Source: Smithella sp. (GTDB lineage: Bacteria > Desulfobacterota > Syntrophia > Syntrophales > Smithellaceae). From it: a stretch of DNA of 64,000 bases. The number at the start of each line of letters is the position of its first letter. Within the stretch, counting starts at the first letter, position 1. Where the stretch lies: NCBI GenBank assembly GCA_007244375.1, contig SCVW01000016.1, forward strand, positions 62,001 to 126,000, given 5' to 3'. This document shows positions 1-7,749 of this stretch, one piece after another. The notes under the pieces were generated by a model. The model was given only the letters and a program-made list of their open reading frames with translations, had not been told where the DNA came from and ran no database searches. Both the position numbers and the translations under genes were made by a program.

Positions 1-73
1 CCGACATTCGCCGGGGTTCCCTTTGATTTAGAATTGGTATTACGAATGTGCCTATATCAAATTTTGATGGATA

Positions 74-1072
74 TTACCAAGGAATAAAGTGATACAGTTT
101 GGCAAACATTTCATACACTTCGATCCAGTTTTGCAAATCTTTGGTCGACTTCAAATGTTCGCGTTTATTGACCATTACCCAGCTCATGTGCGCCGCACCG
201 TCTTTACATGTGGAGCAATCGCGCGTCGCCGATGTACAGCAGCGATGAACTGTTTTCAAGTCCGATGCCCAGCGGGCGAAATGAATCAGGCGGCGGGGAC
301 GGTTTTGTCTGTTATCCAGCGCTTCGGTCACGGAAGGACATTCACTCCAGCCAAAACTCCTTCCCATCATTTTTCCGGTAGTAATGACTTCGTGATAATA
401 TTTGCAGGAAATGACTGTTCGCGGATATTTGTCCAGCATTTCATCCATTTCAAAACGCAAATCTCTCAGTTCTTCTTCACGCCAGGAAAAACCATCCACG
501 CCTTCATCATTGGATAAAAGCTGCAAATGAACTTTTAAACCGACGTCGGCGATTCTTTTGATTACCGGTTCAATTTTCCCCACCTGACGCGGTGTAATCG
601 TATAGAGATAATAAGTGTATTTGTCTCCTTCATAATTCTTACTGGAAACAGCAAAAGTATCACGTCCCCGAAGAACCTTTTCATCTTCACTGTTACCCCA
701 CAACGAAATTCCCACCATCATATCGGGAAATCTATCGCGGGGAACCTTAATCAGGCCGTTGGTGGCACAATACGTAGGCAGGCGTTTGTAGAAAGCCTCG
801 ACGCGCTCCATACACAAGGTCGGTTCGCCGCCGATGAGAATTGCCAGATTCACTCCACGCTCTTTTTCACGGTCGATAAAATCTTCCCACTTTTTAATAT
901 CCATTTCTTCCACTGCCGCCTGATGTTCTCCCGAAGAGAAGAAAAAACATCCCTTGCAGCGCAAATTGCAGCGGTTGGTTACATCATATATGGAACTGCG
1001 GATATTCAAGTTGGAAATCCGTCTGTATCTTTCATGCCAATCTTTATCAAGTAATGAACTGACTGTTTTCAT
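74..1072 (-). CDS. Radical SAM protein, lipid locus
   Basis: Predicted radical SAM enzyme of 332 residues. The 4Fe-4S/SAM motif CNLRCKGC is at residues 35-42 (Cys35, Cys39, Cys42), followed by a GGEP motif near residue 81. A late Cys group (HRCC, then CSTC near residues 278-290) could bind an auxiliary cluster. It resembles the neighbouring 365-residue protein at 1213-2310 in the lead-in to the Cys motif (STYD/SIYD, then TNRCN) and in the late Cys group, so the two are probably paralogues. They lie downstream of an acyl carrier protein and a hotdog protein on the same strand, which suggests a lipid or acyl-chain substrate; this is inference. The exact reaction is unknown. Confidence 0.85.
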   Translation of the reverse strand: MKTVSSLLDKDWHERYRRISNLNIRSSIYDVTNRCNLRCKGCFFFSSGEHQAAVEEMDIKKWEDFIDREKERGVNLAILIGGEPTLCMERVEAFYKRLPTYCATNGLIKVPRDRFPDMMVGISLWGNSEDEKVLRGRDTFAVSSKNYEGDKYTYYLYTITPRQVGKIEPVIKRIADVGLKVHLQLLSNDEGVDGFSWREEELRDLRFEMDEMLDKYPRTVISCKYYHEVITTGKMMGRSFGWSECPSVTEALDNRQNRPRRLIHFARWASDLKTVHRCCTSATRDCSTCKDGAAHMSWVMVNKREHLKSTKDLQNWIEVYEMFAKLYHFIPW

Positions 1073-1118
1073 CAGAACTTCCTAATTTATATCATTTCGA
1101 CTTGACGTGCGAGCCGGC

Positions 1119-1209
1119 TGTCATTTCGACCCGGCGAATGCCGTGGAGAAATCTTATTTTCTAGTTGTTTCAAGATTCCTCACCCGCCGATGGCGGATTC
1201 GGAATGACA
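1119..1209. repeat. Dispersed hairpin repeat, copy A
   Basis: Long imperfect inverted repeat. The outer arms are TGTCATTTCGAC and TCGGAATGACA, and the inner arms are GAGAAATCTT and AAGATTCCTC. It lies between the two radical SAM genes. Copies of the same design are at 7378-7453 and 9146-9242. It looks like a REP-type intergenic element and not a gene. Confidence 0.75.
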
Positions 1210-1212
1210 ACC

Positions 1213-2310
1213 TTAATTTATTGCCCCACACGGCGGTTCTACAATATCATTACAAAGATTTTTGCCTTTTTCGTACCCTATTACCCAAACCGCCAGATAG
1301 GTATCCACATAATCCAGCCAGGACTTGAAAGTTTCCACACTGTTTACATGACGGTAAAGACGCGCCGTAACAACCGCAGAACCGGCGGCGTAATGTCGGC
1401 AATCCACGCAATCCGTATCCGGCACACAACAGGCAACAGACCTGTCCCAGTTAAGATCTGTTCGGTATTGCCTGAAAGATCTTCCCAGTCCGATATCCTG
1501 CGAGGGATTCTGACGGGGATATGAACAACCGTAAAGATCATGCAAACCTTTCTTATGAGTGTGCGCTACTGCATTGTAAACGGAAAAAAGAACATTTTGC
1601 GGATATTTACCCAAAAGATCTATCATTGTCAATTGCGTCCGTTTAAGAGAGTCATCATCATGCCGCAGATTTCCCGTATAACCGACCGGTGAGGAAAAAA
1701 CATTAAAGGTCAATTTACAATTGTGGGCGACAAGCTCTTCGGTGACTTCTTTTACTTCATCAATATTATTCCGCGTAAAAGTATAAACAAAAACCGCGCG
1801 AGGATCATTTTCGTAATTCTCGATCTGCTTCTTTAAAAGGTTTTTAGCCTTTCTAATTCTCAGGCTGGTTTCATCATTTCCCCAAACGGAAATATGCAGC
1901 TTATAGCCGACCGAGTCCGGTATTTTTTTAAAGCCGTTGGTGGCGATGCTACCCAGCGGCATTTCCTGATAACAAACATCGAGCAATTCCGGAACCAGAG
2001 AAGGTTCTGCTCCCGCCAGAACAACATAGGTAATGCCGCGCGCCTTCTCCGCCCGCATCAGTTCGCGCCATGCCTCAACATCGCCAATTTCTTTGGCAAA
2101 TTGTTTTGTCCCTTCATAATAATAACACCCGTCGCAGCGGATATTACAGCGGTTGGTCATATCGTAGGTCGATTCCCGAAGAAAAAAATATTTCCTCACT
2201 TTTTCCCAGCGCGTTTTAACTTTAGCGTCAGCCAAAAGCTCGGAAAATTTCGGTTTGTTTGATTCCGGATTTAATTTACGATTAACCTGCATAAATTTGA
2301 CAGAACCCAT
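1213..2310 (-). CDS. Radical SAM protein, paralogue of neighbour
   Basis: Predicted radical SAM enzyme of 365 residues with CNIRCDGC at residues 55-62. A GAEP sequence replaces the usual GGEP. A C-terminal Cys group (VACC, then CVDC) may hold a second cluster. An alternative start is Met7 at position 2292. The start lies 3 bases after the stop of the acyl carrier protein gene (2314-2586), which strongly suggests one operon and a carrier-bound acyl substrate. Substrate and product are not recognisable from sequence. Confidence 0.85.
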   Translation of the reverse strand: MGSVKFMQVNRKLNPESNKPKFSELLADAKVKTRWEKVRKYFFLRESTYDMTNRCNIRCDGCYYYEGTKQFAKEIGDVEAWRELMRAEKARGITYVVLAGAEPSLVPELLDVCYQEMPLGSIATNGFKKIPDSVGYKLHISVWGNDETSLRIRKAKNLLKKQIENYENDPRAVFVYTFTRNNIDEVKEVTEELVAHNCKLTFNVFSSPVGYTGNLRHDDDSLKRTQLTMIDLLGKYPQNVLFSVYNAVAHTHKKGLHDLYGCSYPRQNPSQDIGLGRSFRQYRTDLNWDRSVACCVPDTDCVDCRHYAAGSAVVTARLYRHVNSVETFKSWLDYVDTYLAVWVIGYEKGKNLCNDIVEPPCGAIN

Positions 2311-2313
2311 TAA

Positions 2314-2586
2314 CTAATTTTTTGTGGCAAGTTTTTCTTCAATATATTCGGAAATAAGGCGTATGGTTTTTAATTTGGGATAATCATCTTCGTCTATTGT
2401 AATATCGTATTCATCCTGTAAGACCAATGCGATAGTCGCCAGATCCATGCTGTCAATGCCCAGTTCATCCACCAGATCCATATCCGAATTAAAAGTATCT
2501 GCGGTAACGTCTTCCAGTTTCAACTCATCAATAATAATTTCGGCCACGTGCCGTATAATGCCTTTGATATCTTGACTTACAGGCAT
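2314..2586 (-). CDS. Acyl carrier protein
   Basis: Small acidic acyl carrier protein of about 90 residues. It has the phosphopantetheine attachment motif ELGIDSMDL, with the modifiable Ser near residue 46. The ATG at 2586 is preferred over an upstream in-frame GTG (2589) because a strong AAGGAGG lies 6 bases before it. It sits between the hotdog dehydratase-like gene (2623-3018) and a radical SAM gene. It is probably a dedicated carrier for this pathway, because a second, different ACP is encoded at 9293-9562. Confidence 0.9.
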   Translation of the reverse strand: MPVSQDIKGIIRHVAEIIIDELKLEDVTADTFNSDMDLVDELGIDSMDLATIALVLQDEYDITIDEDDYPKLKTIRLISEYIEEKLATKN

Positions 2587-2622
2587 CACAATCCTCCTTA
2601 GAATAATTATTTATATTTACTT

Positions 2623-3018
2623 TTATCCATTTATTTTTTTAGCAGTCATATGTCCGCTACTTACAATATTTTCTTTCTTCATTATTTTGAAAGAAAATGA
2701 AACATCATCACCCACATCTTCAGAATTTATACTTATTGACAATTTATCCCCCGGCCTTACCGGCTGCATAAATCTGACTCTTCTTAGCGAATGTAACTGA
2801 AGCTGCATTCCTTTTTTAAGCGCTTCCTCTAAAATGGCCTGTTTAACTGCGGCAACCAAGGCTACTCCGGGAAGAATCGGTTCTCCCGGAAAGTGACCGG
2901 AAAACCAGGGAGAATCAGCCGGCACATCCCCTAATGCCTCAATATGACTACCATTAGTTGCCTTTATTTCTTTTAATAAACTCCACTGATTGCCCAATAA
3001 ATATACCTCATTGGCCAA
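2623..3018 (-). CDS. FabZ-like hotdog protein, catalytic Glu absent
   Basis: Hotdog-fold protein of 131 residues related to 3-hydroxyacyl-ACP dehydratases. The FabZ signature HFPGEPILPG is present and keeps the active-site His. In FabZ the next helix carries the catalytic Glu (GVLILEAMAQ in E. coli), but here the matching stretch is GVALVAAVKQ, so that Glu is Ala. The protein may be a non-classical dehydratase, a thioesterase-like enzyme or a structural partner. The start used is a TTG with no clear ribosome site; a stop lies just upstream in frame, so the real start is here or slightly downstream. It is the first gene of the hotdog-ACP-radical SAM unit. Confidence 0.8.
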   Translation of the reverse strand: MANEVYLLGNQWSLLKEIKATNGSHIEALGDVPADSPWFSGHFPGEPILPGVALVAAVKQAILEEALKKGMQLQLHSLRRVRFMQPVRPGDKLSISINSEDVGDDVSFSFKIMKKENIVSSGHMTAKKING

Positions 3019-3095
3019 TTTTTAATCAAATGAATGCCAAAAAGATATAAATTCATATCATTGATTTTTTTTCAACAAAAAAATTTAGTGAGTCC

Positions 3096-3127
3096 CAAGT
3101 TTCAGAAACGCAGTGCACTGAAACTTG
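3096..3127. repeat. Short inverted repeat
   Basis: Perfect 10-base arms CAAGTTTCAG and CTGAAACTTG are separated by 12 bases. The repeat is followed by GCGTATGCGGAACAATGACA, which resembles the tail of the dispersed repeat family. It lies between the divergent lipid and AbiE-like genes, near the left edge of the defence insert. No T-run follows, so it is not an obvious terminator. Confidence 0.5.
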
Positions 3128-3207
3128 CTGGACGAACTATCCGGCGTATGCGGAACAATGACAACCTTTGAGCGTAGCAAAAGGGATTTTGTACATAAAA
3201 TAATTGT

Positions 3208-3235
3208 TTACATTACAATACAAATGTGTATTATA
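3208..3235 (+). promoter_or_regulatory. Sigma70-like promoter of the AbiE-like pair
   Basis: TTTACA (3208-3213) and TATTAT (3230-3235) are separated by 16 bases. Transcription would begin about 7 bases after the -10, which falls on or next to the ATG at 3242. The transcript is therefore predicted to be leaderless, which agrees with the lack of any Shine-Dalgarno sequence. The promoter is embedded in a 34-base palindrome. Confidence 0.6.
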
Positions 3236-3242
3236 ACGTAAA
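3209..3242. promoter_or_regulatory. 34-base palindromic operator candidate
   Basis: Nearly symmetric sequence centred at 3225/3226. The outer arms are TTAC...GTAA and the core is AATACA AATG TGTATT. It spans from the -35 to the first base of the toxin-like gene. In known AbiE systems the AbiEi antitoxin represses its own operon by binding inverted repeats in the promoter, so this is the expected binding site for the protein encoded at 4102-4662. The palindrome is seen directly; the binding is inferred. Confidence 0.65.
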
Positions 3243-4105
3243 TGACTATGAAAAATTATCGCGAGACATATATCAGACGGGCTGAAATTGCGCAGCTGAT
3301 CATCCTAAACCACTTGTATCAGCAGCGCGGAAGCCGCGACCTGATCTTTCAAGGCGGAACGGCAATTCGATGGTGCTATGGCGGCAGCCGTTTCTCGGAA
3401 GACTTGGATTTCGTAACTCCTCTGTCCATTGGGGAAGTATGGCTTGTTTTGGATGCCGCCCTGAAAGGAATGGAGCGGGTCATGATTTCCCATTTTGGCA
3501 TGGGAGCGTTTACTGCTACGGAAAAACAATCGCGAACGGATTCGTTTAAATGTTTTTTGCACTTCCATCCCGAAACATCAAGGGAAAAGATTTCCGTCAA
3601 GTTTGAAGTTGAAGGCCTCGTTCCGAAACAAATGCCGGAAAGTAAGAACCATATTCTTTCCGGTCTTCCGCCGGTAGCCTATTTGATTGCCGATGGCAGT
3701 TTCCGCGTTCCGCGTCCAAATGCCGTCGTCGTCACCGAAACGCCGGAGGAAATTCTTTCGGACAAAGTGCGTTCCCTGCTTGAACGCCGTTACATCAAAG
3801 GGCGCGATTTGTTCGATGTCTGGTATCTACGCACGGTTTTGAACACAACCGTGAATATTGAAGTCATCGAAAGAAAATTCAGTATGTACAGGGAACATTT
3901 CATTGCCCGCCGTCCCATGAGTTTCTTTGCCGGACTTACAAAAGAAAGTAAGACTTCCATGACAACGGCCATCTCGCAGGACTTATCGCGCTTTCTGCCT
4001 CCCGATGCTTTTGAAGTTCAGCGTAAAGAAAGTTTTGATGCCTATATTCGCACCGTTCAATCTCTCTTTAAGGAACTCAAAAACAAAGGAGTGCGACTAC
4101 CATGA
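3242..4105 (+). CDS. AbiEii-like nucleotidyltransferase toxin
   Basis: Protein of 287 residues of the AbiEii/AbiGii nucleotidyltransferase toxin family. The MNT-fold motif is visible as FQGGTAIRWCYGG (residues 36-48), followed by SEDLDF (52-57), which carries the metal-binding acidic residues. Family members act as growth-inhibiting toxins in type IV toxin-antitoxin systems and give phage resistance. The start at 3242 has an in-frame alternative at 3248; neither has a ribosome site and the promoter predicts a leaderless message. The stop overlaps the antitoxin-like start by 4 bases (ATGA). The gene order is toxin first, the reverse of the standard abiEi-abiEii arrangement. Confidence 0.85.
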   Translation: MTMKNYRETYIRRAEIAQLIILNHLYQQRGSRDLIFQGGTAIRWCYGGSRFSEDLDFVTPLSIGEVWLVLDAALKGMERVMISHFGMGAFTATEKQSRTDSFKCFLHFHPETSREKISVKFEVEGLVPKQMPESKNHILSGLPPVAYLIADGSFRVPRPNAVVVTETPEEILSDKVRSLLERRYIKGRDLFDVWYLRTVLNTTVNIEVIERKFSMYREHFIARRPMSFFAGLTKESKTSMTTAISQDLSRFLPPDAFEVQRKESFDAYIRTVQSLFKELKNKGVRLP

Positions 4106-4662
4106 CATCCGTAACGATTCTGAGACAACTGCCGCAACTTTTCCGGTATGCCGATGTTGAAAAATTTACCGGCAATGCCAATGTCTTTCTTACACGGGCG
4201 CTGGCTAAAGGCTTTGTTGAGCGGGTGGCGCGCGGCGTTTACCTCAACGCCATGCGCGACGGCAAACCGGCGATTGAGGAAGTAGCCTGTTTTCTGCGAA
4301 CGCCGTCTTACATTTCCTGCGAATGGGCGCTCAATCGCCACGGCGTTATTATTCAAGCTCCGTTTGTCTGCACGGTTCTCACGCTTGATACAGCGGTCGG
4401 CCAATTGCGCAATATCGAGTTCGGCGGCGTTACAATTGAATTCTCCCGTATTGCCTCACGACTATTCAACAGTTTTGAGACAAGGGATGGTTTTAACCTG
4501 GCTGGGCCGGAAAAAGCTCTCCTTGATATCATTCACTTGCGGAAGCATATTCCCTTCCCGGATGAACTTAACCTTGAACATATTAACAAGGATACCCTAA
4601 TGCAAATGGCCGTGCCTTTTCCGGCTGTTGTAAAAAAACGGTTGGAAGATATTATTCATTAA
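4102..4662 (+). CDS. AbiEi-like antitoxin and repressor
   Basis: Protein of 186 residues resembling AbiEi-family antitoxins. An N-terminal winged-helix region (about residues 1-55, with LTRALAKGFVERVARGVYLN like the wing of this family) is followed by an AbiEi C-terminal-type region (SYISCEWALNRHGVI, later AGPEKALLDIIHLR). It is translationally coupled to the toxin-like gene. By family analogy it neutralises the toxin and represses the operon through the palindrome at 3209-3242. Confidence 0.8.
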   Translation: MTSVTILRQLPQLFRYADVEKFTGNANVFLTRALAKGFVERVARGVYLNAMRDGKPAIEEVACFLRTPSYISCEWALNRHGVIIQAPFVCTVLTLDTAVGQLRNIEFGGVTIEFSRIASRLFNSFETRDGFNLAGPEKALLDIIHLRKHIPFPDELNLEHINKDTLMQMAVPFPAVVKKRLEDIIH

Positions 4663-4795
4663 GGGGAAAAAGGCCTTCACCATTTAATGACACCCGCTAA
4701 GAACAAGTCCCGATTTATCGGGATTCGAAGCGTTGGTAAAATTATCCTAGGAACGCAGTGACGTAGGGCACTATTCACCTCTAATATTTTTTCAA

Positions 4796-4824
4796 TTGAC
4801 ATTCAAAATCTATGTGCTTATAAA
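4796..4824 (+). promoter_or_regulatory. Sigma70 promoter of the Hsp70-Abi fusion gene
   Basis: TTGACA (4796-4801) and TATAAA (4819-4824) are separated by exactly 17 bases. The predicted start is near 4831, leaving a leader of about 85 bases with A/T tracts. An AGGA (4906-4909) lies 6 bases before the ATG at 4916. The fusion gene therefore has its own expression signals and is not a decayed dnaK tail. Confidence 0.75.
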
Positions 4825-4915
4825 TACACACCTTTAAGAATCAAAATTGCTTCAAAAAGTTTTTTAAAAAAGTTTTAAAAAACTAATATGCTATCCCCAG
4901 ATTTTAGGAATAAAA

Positions 4916-6448
4916 ATGTATTTTGATTTTCTACCGATTTCAGTTGGAATAGAAACTGTTGGTGGTGTCTATACGCCTATGATTTTAAGAGGGACACCTT
5001 TACCTTCTAAAAGACAACAAATATTTTCAACTGCTAATAACAACCAAACTACAGTAGACATAAAGTTGTATATAGGAGAAAGACTTTTTGCACAAAATAA
5101 TCTTTTATATAAAAAATTAACATTAAAAGGCATTTCTCCTGCCCCCAAAGGTCGCCCTCAAATTGTTTTAGAAGTTGAAATAGGAAAAGATCTATCAATT
5201 CAGGCAGAAGCTACTGAATCAATATCCAAGAAAAGTATTTCAGTTGGAGAAAACACTTTTTCAGTAAACCTGACTGAAGGAAAAATTTTTGAGTTGCTTA
5301 AAGATGCCGAAGAAAACAAAAGTGCTGACGAGAGGAAGATTATCATTGAAAAAGCACAAGGAATTCTAAGTGATGCAAACAGAAGAAAAATGTACGATGC
5401 AAAAAAGATCGAAGAACTTGTAGCAGACATTGGATTATCTATCCAAAATAAGGAATCAGATAAAATTATATCTAAGACAAGAGAGTTAGAAAGTTTATTA
5501 AAAACCGAAAATTTCTTTGGTAGTTTTGGTAATTTTGATGATGTTTTTCAAGGTATCTTTGGGAAAAAGTCTTATGATACCCCTAAAAGTGAAGGCATTA
5601 AACATTCTGATAGTAAAAAAAATGTGACTTTAAATAAGGATGTTAAAGAAGAAAAACATAAAATTCCTAATGCTGTATGCGCTGTAGTCGCTGAAGTGAT
5701 TGGTCAACACTACTATAGCCATACACGTTTAAATACGATGTTTCATGAAGCTGGAGCTTCAGGTGAACCACCAATAGGTAACTGCGTAGATAAGTGCACG
5801 AGTTGGCTTAAACGATGTAACGATGCCCCTGAGATTGATGCTTTTCAAGTTCTTGGAAAAGTATTGGAACATTATATGGAGGTTGTGGCCGGTGAACCGC
5901 TCGATCATCCTCAAAGACTTAGAATTGAAAAAACATTAGCCAAGTATGGATTGAGATACTTGCAAGGCGGCGTTATTATGGGAGATAATGTTGCTGTACC
6001 AGCAAAATCCCTTAAAGATATTCTTGCACAACATGATTTACCTGCAGTGCAAATTGAATTTGAGAGAGCTCTTGCTGATGTACAAAAAGATCCAGAAGCA
6101 AGTCTTACAGCTGCTTGTTCCATGGTCGAATCAATCTGCAAAATATATATTGAAGAACGTAATCTTCAAAAATCAAACAAAGAAACCATTAAAGACTTAT
6201 GGAAGATAGTAGCATCTGATCTAAACTTCGATCCTGCATCTGTTGAAGATGAGGATTTAAGAAGAGTACTATCTGGTCTTTCATCAATCATTGATGGACT
6301 TGGTTCGATTAGGACACATGCCGGCTCTGCACATGGTCGCGGTAGAAAAAGATACAGAGTTGCGCCGCGTCACGCAAGGCTTGTAATTCACGCTGCGCAT
6401 ACACTTACAACATTTTTAATTGAAACGTGGCAATCGAAAATAAATTAA
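4916..6448 (+). CDS. Hsp70 substrate-binding domain fused to Abi protein
   Basis: Protein of 510 residues with an unusual architecture. Residues 5-115 match the DnaK substrate-binding beta domain (LPISVGIETVGGVYTP, QQIFSTANNNQTTV, GERLFAQNN, GISPAPKGRPQI). Residues about 120-195 match the start of the DnaK helical lid. Residues 200-217 (SFGNFDDVFQGIFG) recall the Gly/Phe region of DnaJ. After a charged linker, residues 250-510 form a complete abortive-infection family protein, with HYYSHTRLNTMFHEAG, then RTHAGSAHGRGRKR (466-479) of the Abi C-terminal domain. No Hsp70 ATPase domain is present, and the reading frame starts exactly at the Hsp70 interdomain linker. It follows the AbiE-like pair. 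A peptide-sensing anti-phage effector is inferred, not shown. Confidence 0.85.
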   Translation: MYFDFLPISVGIETVGGVYTPMILRGTPLPSKRQQIFSTANNNQTTVDIKLYIGERLFAQNNLLYKKLTLKGISPAPKGRPQIVLEVEIGKDLSIQAEATESISKKSISVGENTFSVNLTEGKIFELLKDAEENKSADERKIIIEKAQGILSDANRRKMYDAKKIEELVADIGLSIQNKESDKIISKTRELESLLKTENFFGSFGNFDDVFQGIFGKKSYDTPKSEGIKHSDSKKNVTLNKDVKEEKHKIPNAVCAVVAEVIGQHYYSHTRLNTMFHEAGASGEPPIGNCVDKCTSWLKRCNDAPEIDAFQVLGKVLEHYMEVVAGEPLDHPQRLRIEKTLAKYGLRYLQGGVIMGDNVAVPAKSLKDILAQHDLPAVQIEFERALADVQKDPEASLTAACSMVESICKIYIEERNLQKSNKETIKDLWKIVASDLNFDPASVEDEDLRRVLSGLSSIIDGLGSIRTHAGSAHGRGRKRYRVAPRHARLVIHAAHTLTTFLIETWQSKIN

Positions 6449-6544
6449 GATAAAAAAGAAAGGATGCAAATCTTTGCTTGGCTCATATTAGAAAAGAAGG
6501 AACTGAATTATCCGGTCAAGTCTAAAAAATCCGGGGACATCTTA

Positions 6545-7357
6545 CTAGTTTTTTGACAGTTCCATCGTCATTACTTCTCTATCTATTAAATCAGCAAGCG
6601 GCACTACTTTCAAACCTTTTTCATTCATCCCCTGCAATATTTTTTCAATCTTCGTCAGTAAAATAGCGCTGTCTTCTTTATCGCGCGGATTAACATCATG
6701 CAGCAAAATGATATCGTCGGCTTTTACTTTTTTAAGAATTCTCATACTGAGATTTTTAATGTTACGATTACCGGCATCGGCGGCGCGGCAGCTAAAAGTT
6801 ACGCAAAGCAATCCGAGTTTATTCAACACCTGCGGCAATTTGGGGCTGATTATGCCTACCGGCGGGCGGAAAGCCAGAACGTTGACGCCCAAATTCTGAA
6901 GAACTTCCTGTGCCCGGGACACTTCCTGATAGAGGTAATTATAACTTCCCAGCATCAAGAAAGGATTATGATGAAAAGAATGATTGCCGACAGTGTGGCC
7001 GCGGCTGATTATTTCTTTGATTATTTCCGGGTGCTTTGAAGCATTTACACCGGAAACAAAGAATGTTGCTTTCACCGCATACTTATCCAGCAACTCAAGT
7101 ATCTGCCTCGTTGTCGGCTCATCCGGGCCATCATCGAAAGTCAGCGCAACCATTTTTTTACCGGTATTGCCGCGGCTGATTACAGGCAGGTAAAAATTAC
7201 TCCAATAAAAGAAAGAGGCTGCGACGCAAAGCAAAATATAAAAAAGCGCAATTACTATGGCAAGCAATGAATTAATAAAAAAAGCAGCCGCGGCGGCAGA
7301 TAAAAGAACTATTCCTGTGATTTGGGCCGGACTTAAGGATGAAGATTTGTTTTTCAT
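6545..7357 (-). CDS. Polysaccharide deacetylase, NodB family
   Basis: Membrane-anchored carbohydrate esterase of 270 residues. Hydrophobic segments in the first 60 residues anchor it. The NodB domain follows with TFDDGP (metal and catalytic Asp) and HSFHH (HxxxH metal ligands), then the late RPPVG and LLHDV motifs. Such enzymes remove acetyl groups from N-acetylglucosamine-containing polymers outside the membrane. The ATG at 7357 is preferred because AAAGGG precedes it; the upstream in-frame ATG at 7402 lies in a dispersed repeat and would add 15 unlikely residues. The gene stands alone between the defence insert and a repeat-rich gap. Confidence 0.9.
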   Translation of the reverse strand: MKNKSSSLSPAQITGIVLLSAAAAAFFINSLLAIVIALFYILLCVAASFFYWSNFYLPVISRGNTGKKMVALTFDDGPDEPTTRQILELLDKYAVKATFFVSGVNASKHPEIIKEIISRGHTVGNHSFHHNPFLMLGSYNYLYQEVSRAQEVLQNLGVNVLAFRPPVGIISPKLPQVLNKLGLLCVTFSCRAADAGNRNIKNLSMRILKKVKADDIILLHDVNPRDKEDSAILLTKIEKILQGMNEKGLKVVPLADLIDREVMTMELSKN

Positions 7358-7377
7358 TGATGACCCTTTATAGTGCC

Positions 7378-7453
7378 TGTCATGTCGACTTATAGGAGAC
7401 ATCTTTACTTATGAAAAAAAAGATTTCTCGTCACTTCGTTCCTCGAAATGACA
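7378..7453. repeat. Dispersed hairpin repeat, copy B
   Basis: Same design as 1119-1209. The outer arms are TGTCATGTCGAC and CTCGAAATGACA, and the inner arms are GGAGACATCTT and AAGATTTCTC. It abuts the 5' end of the deacetylase gene. Confidence 0.75.
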
Positions 7454-7465
7454 AATAAAGCCAAT

Positions 7466-7626
7466 GGATTCCCGCCGGAGTTTACCCAGCGTATGCCGGG
7501 CGGAAATGACAAAATTGCTTTACTTTTTATTAAGACGTCATACCGGCGAAGGCCGACGGTGTGCCCCTTAGGGTATATCCAGTATTATAAAACATTTCCT
7601 GGATTCCCGCCTGCGCGGGAATGACA
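7466..7626. repeat. Mosaic of short intergenic repeats
   Basis: The stretch 7358-7749 has no convincing gene. After repeat copy B it holds a GGATTCCCG...CGGAAATGACA unit (7466-7511) and a GTCATACCGGCGAAGG...GGATTCCCGCCTGCGCGGGAATGACAT unit split by a non-repeat spacer (7537-7626). A CCTCCC/GGGAGG palindromic stretch (about 7645-7672) follows. These look like REP-type elements accumulated in one gap. Confidence 0.6.
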
Positions 7627-7749
7627 TCACGGGAGGTTCACCCTCCCTCAATCCCTCCCCTCAAGGGAGGGAAGACCATGATGGAAAATACGTTGAGCGG
7701 TGCGATTTGCAGCGCAACGCAGAATATGAGCGTTTTTCAACAGCCCCAT

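Noticed and set aside
89-517. 142-codon plus-strand frame over the first radical SAM gene
   Set aside because: It is antisense to a clear radical SAM coding region and has no recognisable domain.
4916-5500. Hsp70-like segment as a decayed dnaK tail
   Set aside because: The frame is open for 510 codons, starts at a domain boundary with a promoter and ribosome site, and continues into a complete Abi domain.
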